Part shown: positions 31,347 to 39,532 of the stretch, piece after piece | How positions within the stretch are numbered: position 1 is the first letter of the stretch | How the letters are laid out: each line of letters opens with the position of its first letter | Source: Acidobacteriota bacterium | Lineage (GTDB): Bacteria > Acidobacteriota > Terriglobia > UBA7540 | Direction: 5' to 3' | DNA length: 39,532 nucleotides | Assembly (NCBI GenBank): GCA_021787735.1 | Contig: JAJYLL010000040.1 | Span: 1-39,532 of the forward strand | Program-made: the position numbers and the translations under genes | Notes under the pieces: generated by a model | The model's database searches: none | What the model saw: the letters and a program-made list of their open reading frames with translations, nothing else | Told to the model about the DNA's origin: nothing

Positions 31347-33047
31347 ATGAAAAAGTTTCCTATCATCAGGTCCGTTTTCCTGTACGTCATTCTTGCGACG
31401 ACTCTGGCCGTCATCCCTTCACATTCCACGCTTGCAACCGCCACCAAAACAACCTCGGGCGTACAGCAGGTTCTTCAATACATTTCGAGCAGTTGGAGCA
31501 CGCTTACCCGGTCGATGACCAATTGCCAAACCTATGTCGACACCAAGACCAACGAAACATCAGCGCTTTATCTTCCCGCCGGTTTCGCCGCTCCTGCCAG
31601 CCTGAACACTGTTGAAACAGGATGCCATGTACCCATCAAGCACCTCCCGACGGTCATCAAAAAGCTGGGTGACATTGATGTCGATTCCCTCAAACCGCAA
31701 GGCCTGCTCTACCTTCCCAAGCCTTATGTGGTGCCGGGCGGCATGTTTAACGAGATGTACGGCTGGGACAGCTACTTCATCATCCGGGGTCTTATCGAGG
31801 ACGGACGACTTAATCTTGCCCACGATATTGTTGACAATTTTTTCTTTGAAATTGACCACTATGGCGAAGTGCTCAATGCCAACCGGACCTATTATCTGAC
31901 ACGCTCTCAGCCGCCCTTCCTCACTTCAATGATCCGGGCTGTTTACGAGGCTGAGAAAGCCAAAGGACAGGCGGACCCCGCATGGCTCCGCTCTGCTTAT
32001 CAGCATGCCGTCAAAAATTATCAGTTCTGGACTGAGCCCCCGCATCTGGCCGGATCCACGGGCCTCTCGCGATACTATGGATTGGGCAATGGACCAGTCC
32101 CCGAACTGGGCCCTGACACCGTTAAGTATTACGAGGGCGTGGCCAGATACTTCCTGCTGCACCCTGCGGACAGTGGTGCTTATCTCGAACAGGTTCAAAA
32201 AGGCGAAGGCGCTCCCAAGGTGATGGGACCAGAATTCTCCCTGAACCTGATGTTTAAAGCAAACCCAACCAACCCGAAAGGAAGCGACGAGACTCTTGAC
32301 AAGTTTGCGCTGACGCCGCGCTTTTACAAGGGCGACAGGAGCATGCGCGAGTCAGGATTTGATGTCACTTTCCGCTTTGGGCCTTACGGCGCCGCCACGC
32401 AGGATTTCGCAGCAGTCGGTCTGAACTGCCTTCTGTACAAGACCGAAAAAGACCTGGAATGGATGAGTAATGAACTCGGTCTGAAAAATGACGCCGAGCA
32501 GTGGGAAGAAAAGGCCATTGCCCGCCGCCAGTTAATCAACCGGTACCTGTGGAACCGTTCATACGGCATCTACTTCGATTACGATTTTGTGAATCAGACT
32601 CAATCCCGATATTCCTACGCGACGACTTTTTATCCTCTCTGGGTTGGCCTTGCCACGCCGGAACAAGCGAAAGCATTGCTCAATAACCTGGGGGCTTTTG
32701 ATCGTCCCGGCGGCATTGTGATGAGTATGGTCAACACCGGTGCCCAATGGGATGCTCCCTACGGATGGGCGCCAATTCAGTTGATTACGATCGAGGGCCT
32801 GCGACGCTACGGGTACGATTCCTACGCCGATGGCATTTCACTCCAGTTCCTCTCCATGGTCCTTGATAATTTCCGCAGAGATGGGACCATCCGCGAAAAG
32901 TACAACGTGGACACAAGGTCTTCGGAAGCCAACATTCAGGTGGGATACAAGACCAACGTGGTCGGTTTTGGATGGACGAACGGAGTTTTCCCGGCGCTTT
33001 ATCACGAAATGTCAAAGGCAGCGCAGGAGCATCTGGCCCAACAATGA
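31347..33047 (+). CDS. treA: Periplasmic trehalase, GH37
   Basis: A 566-residue GH37 enzyme that would hydrolyse trehalose to two glucose molecules. It has a signal peptide (about 1-32, hydrophobic FLYVILATTLAVIP). GH37 signature 1 is PGGMFNEMYGWDSYF (130-144) and signature 2 QWDAPYGWAP (467-476). The E. coli catalytic acid Asp312 is matched by Asp339 in MRESGFDV, and the base Glu496 by Glu517 in REKYNV. GFGWTNGV (540-547) is also present. Differences are ESGFD instead of the usual ESGWD, and no glycine-rich lid loop with its Glu between EKY and GFGWTNG. It therefore belongs to a divergent subgroup. The only neighbours are divergent or convergent genes. Confidence 0.9.
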   Translation: MKKFPIIRSVFLYVILATTLAVIPSHSTLATATKTTSGVQQVLQYISSSWSTLTRSMTNCQTYVDTKTNETSALYLPAGFAAPASLNTVETGCHVPIKHLPTVIKKLGDIDVDSLKPQGLLYLPKPYVVPGGMFNEMYGWDSYFIIRGLIEDGRLNLAHDIVDNFFFEIDHYGEVLNANRTYYLTRSQPPFLTSMIRAVYEAEKAKGQADPAWLRSAYQHAVKNYQFWTEPPHLAGSTGLSRYYGLGNGPVPELGPDTVKYYEGVARYFLLHPADSGAYLEQVQKGEGAPKVMGPEFSLNLMFKANPTNPKGSDETLDKFALTPRFYKGDRSMRESGFDVTFRFGPYGAATQDFAAVGLNCLLYKTEKDLEWMSNELGLKNDAEQWEEKAIARRQLINRYLWNRSYGIYFDYDFVNQTQSRYSYATTFYPLWVGLATPEQAKALLNNLGAFDRPGGIVMSMVNTGAQWDAPYGWAPIQLITIEGLRRYGYDSYADGISLQFLSMVLDNFRRDGTIREKYNVDTRSSEANIQVGYKTNVVGFGWTNGVFPALYHEMSKAAQEHLAQQ

Positions 33048-33066
33048 AACCCCAGTTTAATGGGAG

Positions 33067-33082
33067 GCGTCGGGTCAGACGC
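33067..33082. terminator. Hairpin between convergent trehalase and FAH genes
   Basis: GCGTC (33067-33071) pairs with GACGC (33078-33082) across GGGTCA in the 58-base gap between two convergent genes. It could serve both directions as a terminator, although no T run is present. Confidence 0.3.
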
Positions 33083-33105
33083 TCTGCCGCAGCCTGAAGA
33101 AACTC

Positions 33106-34077
33106 TTACGCACCAACAACAGGGTTTGTCAGCGTCCCGAGCCCGTCAACCGTAACGCTGACCGTATCGCCGCCTTTCAGGAAGACTGGCGGCTTGCGGA
33201 ACACTCCGACTCCCGGCGGCGTACCCGTGGAAATCAGATCACCAACTTCCCACGTCGCAGACTGCGAGAGGTAACTGATCAGGTAAGGAACGCTAAAAAT
33301 CAGGTTGGACGTATTGGAGTCCTGCATGACTTCGCCGTTCAGCGAAAGCGAAATGCGAAGCTTGTGCGGGTCCTTGATTTCGTCCGGCGTCACAATCCAC
33401 GGCCCGGTTGGAGCAAATGTGTCGCAACTCTTGCCGCGATACCACTGGCCGTCCGCAAACTGAAGATCGCGCGCGCTGACGTCGTGCATGATCATGTACC
33501 CGCCAACGTAATCGTAGGCTTTATCTTCAGGAATGCGGCTTCCTCTCTTCCCGATCACGACGGCGAACTCCGCTTCGTAATCCACCTGGGAAGAATTCGG
33601 CGGCAGGTGAATGGGGTCGCCCGGTCCGCAAATTGTATTAGCGGACTTGAGGAAGAGGATCGGCGACTTTGGAGGCTCGTGCCCCTGCTCGCGCGCGTGA
33701 TCGGCATAGTTCATGCCCACACAAACGATCTTCTCCGGCTTTGGAATGGGAGCCAGCAAACGCGCCTTGGCCAAAGGCGTAAAGAGTCCCTTAGGAGCCT
33801 TGCCGGAATTCATTTCCTTCGCCAGCGCCGAAGTAACCGTGGCCAGTGACTTTCCCCAAGCACGGCCGCGACCAAGCAGCTCAATCATGTCCTTTGGCGC
33901 AGCGCCTGCGTCCAGGACGCGCTTTGCGGCACTTTTGAAGTTCGCACGCTGCGCCAGCGCGCGGGGCACCCGTTTCTTCTGCAGCAATTGAATCACCGGA
34001 CCCACACCAACAATCCAATCCTTTACAACAACTCCAAGGGCGGGCTGTTTGCCCGATTCGTAAGCAACTAGTTTCAC
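33106..34077 (-). CDS. Fumarylacetoacetate hydrolase (FAH) family protein
   Basis: A 323-residue FAH-family enzyme with an N-terminal domain of about 100 residues. The catalytic domain begins at KIVCVGMNYADHA (116-128). The metal ligands are Glu168 and Glu170 (DYEAEFAVVIGK) and Asp199 (MHDVSARD). Then follow GKSCDTFAPTGPW and GDLISTGTPPGVG. The family cleaves C-C bonds in diketo acids or decarboxylates/isomerises related compounds. Start is GTG at 34077 after AAGGAT. It is the last gene of the lutA-lutB-rhamnosidase group, 48 bases behind the rhamnosidase. That context suggests the 2,4-diketo-3-deoxy-L-rhamnonate hydrolase step (pyruvate plus L-lactate), but sequence alone cannot distinguish this from other FAH activities. 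Confidence 0.88.
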   Translation of the reverse strand: MKLVAYESGKQPALGVVVKDWIVGVGPVIQLLQKKRVPRALAQRANFKSAAKRVLDAGAAPKDMIELLGRGRAWGKSLATVTSALAKEMNSGKAPKGLFTPLAKARLLAPIPKPEKIVCVGMNYADHAREQGHEPPKSPILFLKSANTICGPGDPIHLPPNSSQVDYEAEFAVVIGKRGSRIPEDKAYDYVGGYMIMHDVSARDLQFADGQWYRGKSCDTFAPTGPWIVTPDEIKDPHKLRISLSLNGEVMQDSNTSNLIFSVPYLISYLSQSATWEVGDLISTGTPPGVGVFRKPPVFLKGGDTVSVTVDGLGTLTNPVVGA

Positions 34078-34125
34078 AAGTTCATCCTTTCTGAAGAGCA
34101 GTTAGAACCCTGTACGGCTGGCAGG

Positions 34126-36846
34126 TCATTCTCCGGTCAGCAGAAAATGATAATAGCCCGAGCCGACGCTGAACTCAATGCCCTGAGGTCCTTTCGTCGC
34201 GGCCGTTATCCCGGGATCGCCGGGAACAAATTTACCGTCCGCCCACACCACGTGGTCGCCTTCCCGCACCGTCACGGTTGTCATCTTTTCAGACGGTGGG
34301 ACAACAATCCTGGCATCGCTGTTGGCCGGAATTGCGACCTCCATCGAGACTGCGCCCGGCTTCTTCTTCCACGAGCACGACACCCGGCCCCGGACTGTCC
34401 CAATCGAAGCGCTCGCCCAGTCGAGGTCCTCAACCATGTTAGGTTCGATCAGAATGTGCCTGTAGCCCTCGCCATCGGGACCGAGATTGATGCCACCGAG
34501 GGCGCGATAGAACCAGGACCCCAGACTGCCAAACATGATGTGATCGTGAGAGTTCATGGAAGGGCCAACCTTGTTCTGCCACAGCTCCCATAAGGTCGTC
34601 GCCCCCTGCGAAACCATGTAACCCCAGCTCGGGTAAGTGGTCTGTGTTGCCAGTTCGTACGCCAGGTCCGTGCGTCCGAAACGAGTCAGCACCGGCAACA
34701 GGTACTTGACGCCGATAAAGCCGGTAGTCAAGTGCGTGTTGTGTTCATAAACAATGTCATTGGTGAGATGTGCAAAAACTGCATTGTAATCGTAACCACG
34801 GATTGGGTTCTTAAACATGCCGAGAATGAGCGGCAGCGCCTGGGCGGTCTGGCTACCATTCGCGTAGTAACCGGTTTTCGGATCATAGAAGGTTTTGTTG
34901 AACGCTTCCTTGATTTGTTCCGCCAGAGTCGAATAAGTCGCGGCATCTTCCGTCTTGCCCAACACTTTGGCGATGCCTGCGAGAATCTGCGTGTCGTAAT
35001 AGAAGTAAGAGTCTGACACCAGCGCGCCGGGCGTGGGCTGGATAGCCACCCAGTCGCCGTAGTAGCTGTAGCTGAGAACGTTATCTTTGGCCCGCGTGCG
35101 CAGGAATTCCACATACTTTTTCAGACCGTCATAATTCTCCTGCAGGATGCGCTTGTCGCCGTACTGCTGCCACATGTACCAGCAAAGCAGAGGATACGCC
35201 GTGCCCCACGCCGGGTCAGCAGGATACTGGCCATACTTGTGCGGCACGGTATCAGGAATTTCGCCGTCGGGCTTCTGGTCGTCGCGGATGTCGCGAATGA
35301 AGTTGGTGTAAAAAGCCGCCATGTCAAAATTCATCATGGCTTCTTCCGCTGTAACCTGGGCATCACCCATCCAGCCCTGGCGTTCATTGCGCTGGTCGCA
35401 GTCGGTGGGAATGCTGTAGAGGTTGGAAAGCTGGCCCCAGTGGATCAGATGCTGGATCTGATTCAGGATCTCTTTGGACGCGACAAAGCTTCCCGTGGTG
35501 CGCACCGCGCTGTTGACCACGCGGCCGCGAAGGGTGTCCAGGCTCGGCGTGCCGGGATAACCCGTCAGCTCAACGTAACGAAAACCATGGTAGGTAAAGC
35601 GGGGTTCATACGTTTCGGTCCCACCGCCCCGCAGAATATAAATGTCGCGGGCCTTGGCACTGCGCAGGTTCTGGCGGTTGAGCGTGCCATTCGGATAGAT
35701 CAATTCGCTGAAACGGAGCGTGACCTTTTTCCCGCGCGGCCCCTGCACTCGCAACCTGGCCCAACCGGCGAAATTCTGGCCGAAATCGTATACATAAACT
35801 CCTGGCTCAGGGTTCGTCATGGACCGCGGAACCAGCGTGTCCACAACCCGAATGGGCGGCATCATCTCTGCCGAAATAGCTCCCGATGTGCCCTGTTCCT
35901 GCCTGGCCGGCGCCCAGCCGGAATCATTAAAGCCCGGCTCGTCCCAGCCCGGTTTTTCTAGGCGCGCATCATAAACCTCTCCGTTATAAACGCTGTCGCT
36001 CACAACGGGCCCGGCGGTCGTTTTCCACGAGGTGTCGCTTGAAAGGCTGACAGTTTTCCCATCGGCCAGCTCGATGTTCATCTGGAACAGTAGCGCCGGG
36101 GCCTTGTAATAAGGCGGGCCACCTGCTTCCTGTGTTGCCCAGCCGCCGCCCAGCATCACGCCCACGGCATTCGCACCGTCTTTCAGCGCGGAGGTTACGT
36201 CGTAGGTGGAGTAAAGCACGCGCTTCGGGTAAACCGTCCAGGCAGGGTCCAGCACCTTGTCGCCGATCTTTTTGCCGTTGATATGCAGCTCATAGTAGCC
36301 CAGCGCCGTCACGTAGGCCCGGGCGCGAACCACCTTGCCCGGCAGGGTAAATTCCTTGCGCAGCAAGCCGTCCCCGCCGATCCACTGGCCATGCCAGTCC
36401 GATCGCTCCAGCAAGCCCATTCCAAACTCTGCGGGCCGGCTGTAATCGCTGGCGTTTCCGTTGTTTTCCCAGACGCGAACCTTCCAATAATAGGTGTGGC
36501 CGCTTATGAGCGGCTTCCCGTTATAGACAACTTGGGTCGAGTCCCCGGACACAGTTTTCCCGCTGTCCCAAACGTCTCCGCGGTCGCCGCCCAAGTCCGC
36601 AGGGCTTGATGCAACAAGCACCTGGTAGGCCGTCTGCATCACTGCACGACCGGAACCGCCCAGCGTCCACTGGAAGCGAGGCTGGCGCACGTCAATCCCA
36701 GCCGGGTTTGCAAGGTACTCGCAGCGCAAATGGAAGGGAGCTTCCGCGTTACTCTGCGCACTGGCAGGAGTTATGGATAGGAGACTGGCAACAGAGATCG
36801 TTATTGAAACCAGGACAAACCGCAGCAATTCCTTGGATGTGTGCAT
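34126..36846 (-). CDS. Secreted alpha-L-rhamnosidase, GH78
   Basis: A 906-residue enzyme that removes terminal L-rhamnose from plant glycosides or polysaccharides. The signal peptide ends near residue 30 (TPASA). An N-terminal fibronectin-like domain (about 36-145) is followed by the rhamnosidase N domain with galactose-binding-like fold (about 150-325, with YELHINGKKIGDKVLDPAWT recognisable). The concanavalin-like domain (about 335-445, YDFGQNFAGWARLRVQG) comes next, then the (alpha/alpha)6 barrel. The GH78 signature DCDQRNERQGWMGDAQ lies at 482-497, with Glu488 as the likely general acid. Later motifs are TTLWELWQN and HDHIMFGSLGSWFYRALGGI. Ribosome site TAGAGGTG precedes the ATG. It lies 48 bases after lutB and 48 before the FAH gene, so probably one operon. 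Confidence 0.93.
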   Translation of the reverse strand: MHTSKELLRFVLVSITISVASLLSITPASAQSNAEAPFHLRCEYLANPAGIDVRQPRFQWTLGGSGRAVMQTAYQVLVASSPADLGGDRGDVWDSGKTVSGDSTQVVYNGKPLISGHTYYWKVRVWENNGNASDYSRPAEFGMGLLERSDWHGQWIGGDGLLRKEFTLPGKVVRARAYVTALGYYELHINGKKIGDKVLDPAWTVYPKRVLYSTYDVTSALKDGANAVGVMLGGGWATQEAGGPPYYKAPALLFQMNIELADGKTVSLSSDTSWKTTAGPVVSDSVYNGEVYDARLEKPGWDEPGFNDSGWAPARQEQGTSGAISAEMMPPIRVVDTLVPRSMTNPEPGVYVYDFGQNFAGWARLRVQGPRGKKVTLRFSELIYPNGTLNRQNLRSAKARDIYILRGGGTETYEPRFTYHGFRYVELTGYPGTPSLDTLRGRVVNSAVRTTGSFVASKEILNQIQHLIHWGQLSNLYSIPTDCDQRNERQGWMGDAQVTAEEAMMNFDMAAFYTNFIRDIRDDQKPDGEIPDTVPHKYGQYPADPAWGTAYPLLCWYMWQQYGDKRILQENYDGLKKYVEFLRTRAKDNVLSYSYYGDWVAIQPTPGALVSDSYFYYDTQILAGIAKVLGKTEDAATYSTLAEQIKEAFNKTFYDPKTGYYANGSQTAQALPLILGMFKNPIRGYDYNAVFAHLTNDIVYEHNTHLTTGFIGVKYLLPVLTRFGRTDLAYELATQTTYPSWGYMVSQGATTLWELWQNKVGPSMNSHDHIMFGSLGSWFYRALGGINLGPDGEGYRHILIEPNMVEDLDWASASIGTVRGRVSCSWKKKPGAVSMEVAIPANSDARIVVPPSEKMTTVTVREGDHVVWADGKFVPGDPGITAATKGPQGIEFSVGSGYYHFLLTGE

Positions 36847-36894
36847 TCCTACACCTCTACCTGAAGATTGCCAGGATGGCTTGCCGGACCCAAC

Positions 36895-38346
36895 CTAGCG
36901 GAACTGTTTTTCCCACCGCTTGCGGAATGGTACGGGATCGGGCACGGGAAAATCGCGCCCCAGGGTCCAGTTTGAAAATGGAAAGAACGGGAGCCGCGAA
37001 ACCCACTTTCGCCCGCCGCTCTCGTCCGCCGTGGGCAGCAAGCGAGTTCCAAACCGGGTTGCGGCGCCTCCCAGCGAATAGACCCAGGGATGCTTCATCG
37101 CCCAAGCCCACAGGCGCATACCTTTCCCTTCTGAAAGAACCTCACCCAAATGGGGCTCTGCCGGAACCCGCGCCTGCGCCTGGCCGCGCAAATGCAGCAG
37201 CAGGTCCGGAATGTTGATCTTCACCGGACAGACTTCACGGCACGCGCCGCATAGTGAGGACGCAAAAGGAAGCTCCCGCGCCTGGTTCAGCCCAACAAAC
37301 TGCGGCGTGACCAGCGCGCCAATCGGGCCACTGTAAACCCATCCGTAGGCGTGGCCGCCAATCTTGCGGTAAACCGGGCAGGTATTGAGGCAAGCGCCGC
37401 AACGGATGCAATAAAGGGCCTCGCGCATCTTTTCGTCAGCCAGAGCCCCGGTGCGTCCATTGTCAATCAGGACCACGTGCATCTCGTCCGGACCGTCTTC
37501 GCCAGGGCGCCGCGGCCCGGTCAGGATGGAAGTGTAGGACGTCAACTTCTGGCCGGTTGCCGACCGGCCCAGCAACCGGAGAAACACTCCCAGGTCATCA
37601 AACCGGGGGATAATTTTTTCAATTCCAACCAAGGCAATGTGGACGTGCGGGGCCGTGGTGGAAAAGCGGATGTTGCCTTCGTTTTCGATCGTCACCACGC
37701 TGCCCGTTTCCGCAACGGCAAAATTGGCGCCGCTCATGCCCACGCCCGCCTTGGCAAATTTCGCGCGTAAAGCTTTCCGCGCAATGGCCGTAAGCTGCTC
37801 GGGATCTTCGGTCCGCTCGGAATGGAGTTTTTCAGAAAACAGGTCGGAAACGTCGTGGCGGGTCTTGTGCATGGCCGGCGCGACAATGTGGGCAGGACGC
37901 TCCCCCGAAAGCTGCACAATCATCTCGCCCAGATCGCTTTCGATGGCCTCAATGCCGTCGGCCTCCAGCGCATGATTCAGCTCAATCTCTTCGCCCACCA
38001 TGCTCTTGCCCTTAACAACTTCTCTTGCTCCGGCGGCTTTGACAATCTGCTTGACGATGTCGCACGCTTCCGTGCCGGTTCGCGCCCAGTGGACTTTTCC
38101 TCCCTGGCGCTCCACGTTGTCGGCAAACTGGGCAAGGTAATAATCCAGGTGATTCATGACCTCGCGCTTGAGTTCGCGCGCGCGCTGGCGCAGTGGCTCA
38201 AATCCCGGAACCTGCCCAATCGCTTCCAGTCGGTGTGAGTAAAGCCGAAGAGTGGAGGATCGATACGCCTCCTGAAGATGGGCGTCACCTATGGCCGTGT
38301 GGGCCCTTTCATGGATAGCCGCGCTGTGAACTCCCGATTCGCTCAT
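36895..38346 (-). CDS. lutB: Lactate utilization iron-sulfur protein LutB
   Basis: A 483-residue protein of the LutB/YkgF family, part of the LutABC complex that oxidises L-lactate to pyruvate. The LUD domain occupies about 70-300, including GVGMSGANFAVAETGSVV and ENEGN. Two 4Fe-4S motifs follow: CIRCGACLNTCPVY (about 312-325) and CGACREVCPVKI (about 364-375). A C-terminal tail with LLLHLR is present. The ATG overlaps the lutA stop (ATGA), so the two are translationally coupled. lutC, which normally follows, is absent here; the next gene is a rhamnosidase. Confidence 0.95.
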   Translation of the reverse strand: MSESGVHSAAIHERAHTAIGDAHLQEAYRSSTLRLYSHRLEAIGQVPGFEPLRQRARELKREVMNHLDYYLAQFADNVERQGGKVHWARTGTEACDIVKQIVKAAGAREVVKGKSMVGEEIELNHALEADGIEAIESDLGEMIVQLSGERPAHIVAPAMHKTRHDVSDLFSEKLHSERTEDPEQLTAIARKALRAKFAKAGVGMSGANFAVAETGSVVTIENEGNIRFSTTAPHVHIALVGIEKIIPRFDDLGVFLRLLGRSATGQKLTSYTSILTGPRRPGEDGPDEMHVVLIDNGRTGALADEKMREALYCIRCGACLNTCPVYRKIGGHAYGWVYSGPIGALVTPQFVGLNQARELPFASSLCGACREVCPVKINIPDLLLHLRGQAQARVPAEPHLGEVLSEGKGMRLWAWAMKHPWVYSLGGAATRFGTRLLPTADESGGRKWVSRLPFFPFSNWTLGRDFPVPDPVPFRKRWEKQFR

Positions 38347-39080
38347 TCGTGTTTTTCCAGTAATTCTGCAAGATGCAGGGTTTGAATCGGCAATTTTTCC
38401 CGATGCATATAGCCGGCCAGGTGCATGAGACAGCCGGCGTCGTTCGCCACCAGATATTCCGCTCCGGCGTCGGCGGCAGCTCGAAGTTTATCCCGCGCCA
38501 TCGCCACGGAAACCTCGGGAAACTTTACGGAAAACGTTCCGCCAAAACCGCAGCAGACCTTGTTGTCCTGCAAATCAACCAGTTCAAGCCCCTTGACGGC
38601 TTTGATTAATTTGCGCGGTTCCGACTCAATGCCCAGTTCCCGCAGCAGGTGGCAGGAATCATGATAGGCAACACGGTGCGGGAAACTTGCGCCCACATTT
38701 TCCACCTTCATCACCTTGACCAGAAACTCCGAGAACTCGTAAAAGCGCCCCCGAAGGCGCTCAGCTTTCTGCAGCAACTCCGGCTCATTCTCAAACAGTT
38801 CCGGATAGAAAACGCGGAACATCGTCGAGCAGGAACCTGACGGCGCTACAACATAATCAGCATCCTCAAACAATTCGAGGTTGCGAATGGCAACATCGCG
38901 CGCCTCGTCACGATAACCGGTGTTGAAGGCCGGCTGGCCACAGCAGGTTTGTGCGGGATCAAAAGTAACGATGGCTCCTGCACGCTGCAGAATTCTTACA
39001 ACCGATTCACCGACCTGCGGGTAGAACTGGTCAACCAGACAGGTGATGAATAGTGCAACCTTGGGAGAATTATTTGCCAT
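38343..39080 (-). CDS. lutA: Lactate utilization protein LutA (CCG domain)
   Basis: A 245-residue (Fe-S)-binding protein with two cysteine-rich CCG domains. Domain 1 has Cys14 (FITCLVDQ), Cys46-Cys47 (TCCGQPAFNTG) and Cys84 (SGSC). Domain 2 has Cys143 (HDSCHLLRELG) and Cys176-Cys177 (VCCGFGGTFS). This is the LutA/YkgE layout, related to the catalytic subunit of heterodisulfide reductase and GlpC. With LutB it channels electrons from L-lactate. It is the first gene of the minus-strand cluster; a possible -10 (TATACT) lies at 39110-39115. No LutR-type regulator is seen. Confidence 0.95.
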   Translation of the reverse strand: MANNSPKVALFITCLVDQFYPQVGESVVRILQRAGAIVTFDPAQTCCGQPAFNTGYRDEARDVAIRNLELFEDADYVVAPSGSCSTMFRVFYPELFENEPELLQKAERLRGRFYEFSEFLVKVMKVENVGASFPHRVAYHDSCHLLRELGIESEPRKLIKAVKGLELVDLQDNKVCCGFGGTFSVKFPEVSVAMARDKLRAAADAGAEYLVANDAGCLMHLAGYMHREKLPIQTLHLAELLEKHE

Positions 39081-39415
39081 CAGATTCCGTCATCCTGCGC
39101 CCTTCACGCAGTATAGCCTCCATCCGCCGTCGAGGGAGTTAACGCAATATCATCAGCGACAGCGGCCACATTTTCTGCTCGCATAGAGAGTTCATTCTAT
39201 CGCGCTTCGATTCGTGGTGGAAGCAGTCAATCCCTGATAACTCGCGCCGGGCGGCAAAAATCCTGAAGCTGCCCACCGACCGCTCCCGACCGGAAGTGCT
39301 TCAACGTAAGGGAATTACGTTATGAAGTCAAGCAACGGCCTTGGGACAAGACAGAATCAAACTTGACAGAGTGAGGCAAGACCCAACATCCTAGAAAGTA
39401 GCTTTTGTGGGCAAC
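39081..39415. promoter_or_regulatory. Divergent intergenic region with a palindrome
   Basis: 335 bases without a gene between lutA (-) and the partial gene at 39416 (+). A perfect inverted repeat AACGTAA (39303-39309) / TTACGTT (39315-39321), five bases apart, could be an operator or small hairpin. TATACT on the minus strand (39110-39115) is a candidate -10 for lutA. TTGACA at 39363-39368 (+) is a candidate -35 for the partial gene but lacks a convincing -10. Confidence 0.35.
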
Positions 39416-39532
39416 ATGGGACGACACTTGTTCTTTCTGGTCTTCGTTTGGTTGTTTTTCGCCAGCCAGATCTTCTGGGCGATTCAGATACGCAGGTTCG
39501 GCTCGAGGCTCATACCCAATAAAACCCTGCGC
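39416..39532 (+). CDS. Partial gene, N-terminal membrane segment
   Basis: An open frame begins at ATG 39416 and runs off the window after 39 codons. It starts MGRHLFFLVFVWLFFASQIFW, a hydrophobic stretch fit for a membrane helix or signal anchor (recognisable as FFLVFVWLFFA), then a basic stretch IQIRRFGSRLIPNK. The family cannot be told from this fragment, and no clear ribosome site precedes the ATG. Confidence 0.5.
   Translation, partial: MGRHLFFLVFVWLFFASQIFWAIQIRRFGSRLIPNKTLR

Noticed and set aside
31347..33047. Suspected loss of the catalytic base in the trehalase
   Set aside because: Counting E. coli TreA from its C-terminus places Glu496 in the EKYD motif, which is conserved here as Glu517; only the lid-loop Glu is missing.

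Overview
This 39.5 kb window looks like a chromosomal segment of an Acidobacteriota bacterium. That assignment is an inference. It rests on moderately high GC, an M56 peptidase fused to a DUF3738 (TIGR03435) domain, a small DUF5818-like secreted protein, intergenic hairpin repeats of a kind I associate with that phylum, and an RpoB carrying an extra double zinc ribbon. No rRNA, tRNA, CRISPR array, prophage or intact insertion sequence was recognised.

Layout. Positions 1-10037 (+) hold the transcription/translation core: rplL, rpoB, rpoC and a small zinc-ribbon gene overlapping the end of rpoC. Positions 10045-10740 hold a four-helix-bundle gene bracketed by a perfect 22-bp inverted repeat with a third degenerate copy, which looks like a small cassette. 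Positions 10769-13020 (-) are dciA-gatC-gatA, followed by an AT-richer hypothetical membrane gene (13177-13809, -). maf (+) converges on a minus-strand operon galT-gph-HEAT-selB (14528-19234). Next come a large secreted Abhydrolase_10-type protein (-) and a divergent YIP1 membrane protein (+).

Positions 22591-27456 are the accessory part: dispersed hairpin repeats, a DUF5818-like protein, a degraded stretch, a blaI/M56-DUF3738 regulatory pair, and a RelE/ParE-type toxin preceded by an unrecognised 165-aa partner. Then follow a DUF1015 gene, a STAS anti-anti-sigma protein, a 51-aa zinc-ribbon gene, an AlaA-type aminotransferase and a GH37 trehalase.

The right end (33106-39080, -) is a tight cluster lutA-lutB-GH78 alpha-L-rhamnosidase-FAH hydrolase. 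It can be read as a partial rhamnose route: the rhamnosidase frees L-rhamnose, the FAH-family enzyme could perform the last step of the non-phosphorylated rhamnose pathway giving pyruvate plus L-lactate, and LutAB would oxidise the lactate. The window ends inside a plus-strand membrane-protein gene.

The observations most worth a second look are: the RpoB zinc-ribbon insertion; the GalT-like enzyme whose HxHxQ motif reads HGHSH; the toxin with an unfamiliar partner; the lut-rhamnosidase-FAH operon; the inverted-repeat-bounded four-helix-bundle cassette; and several promoters that abut start codons, suggesting leaderless mRNAs.
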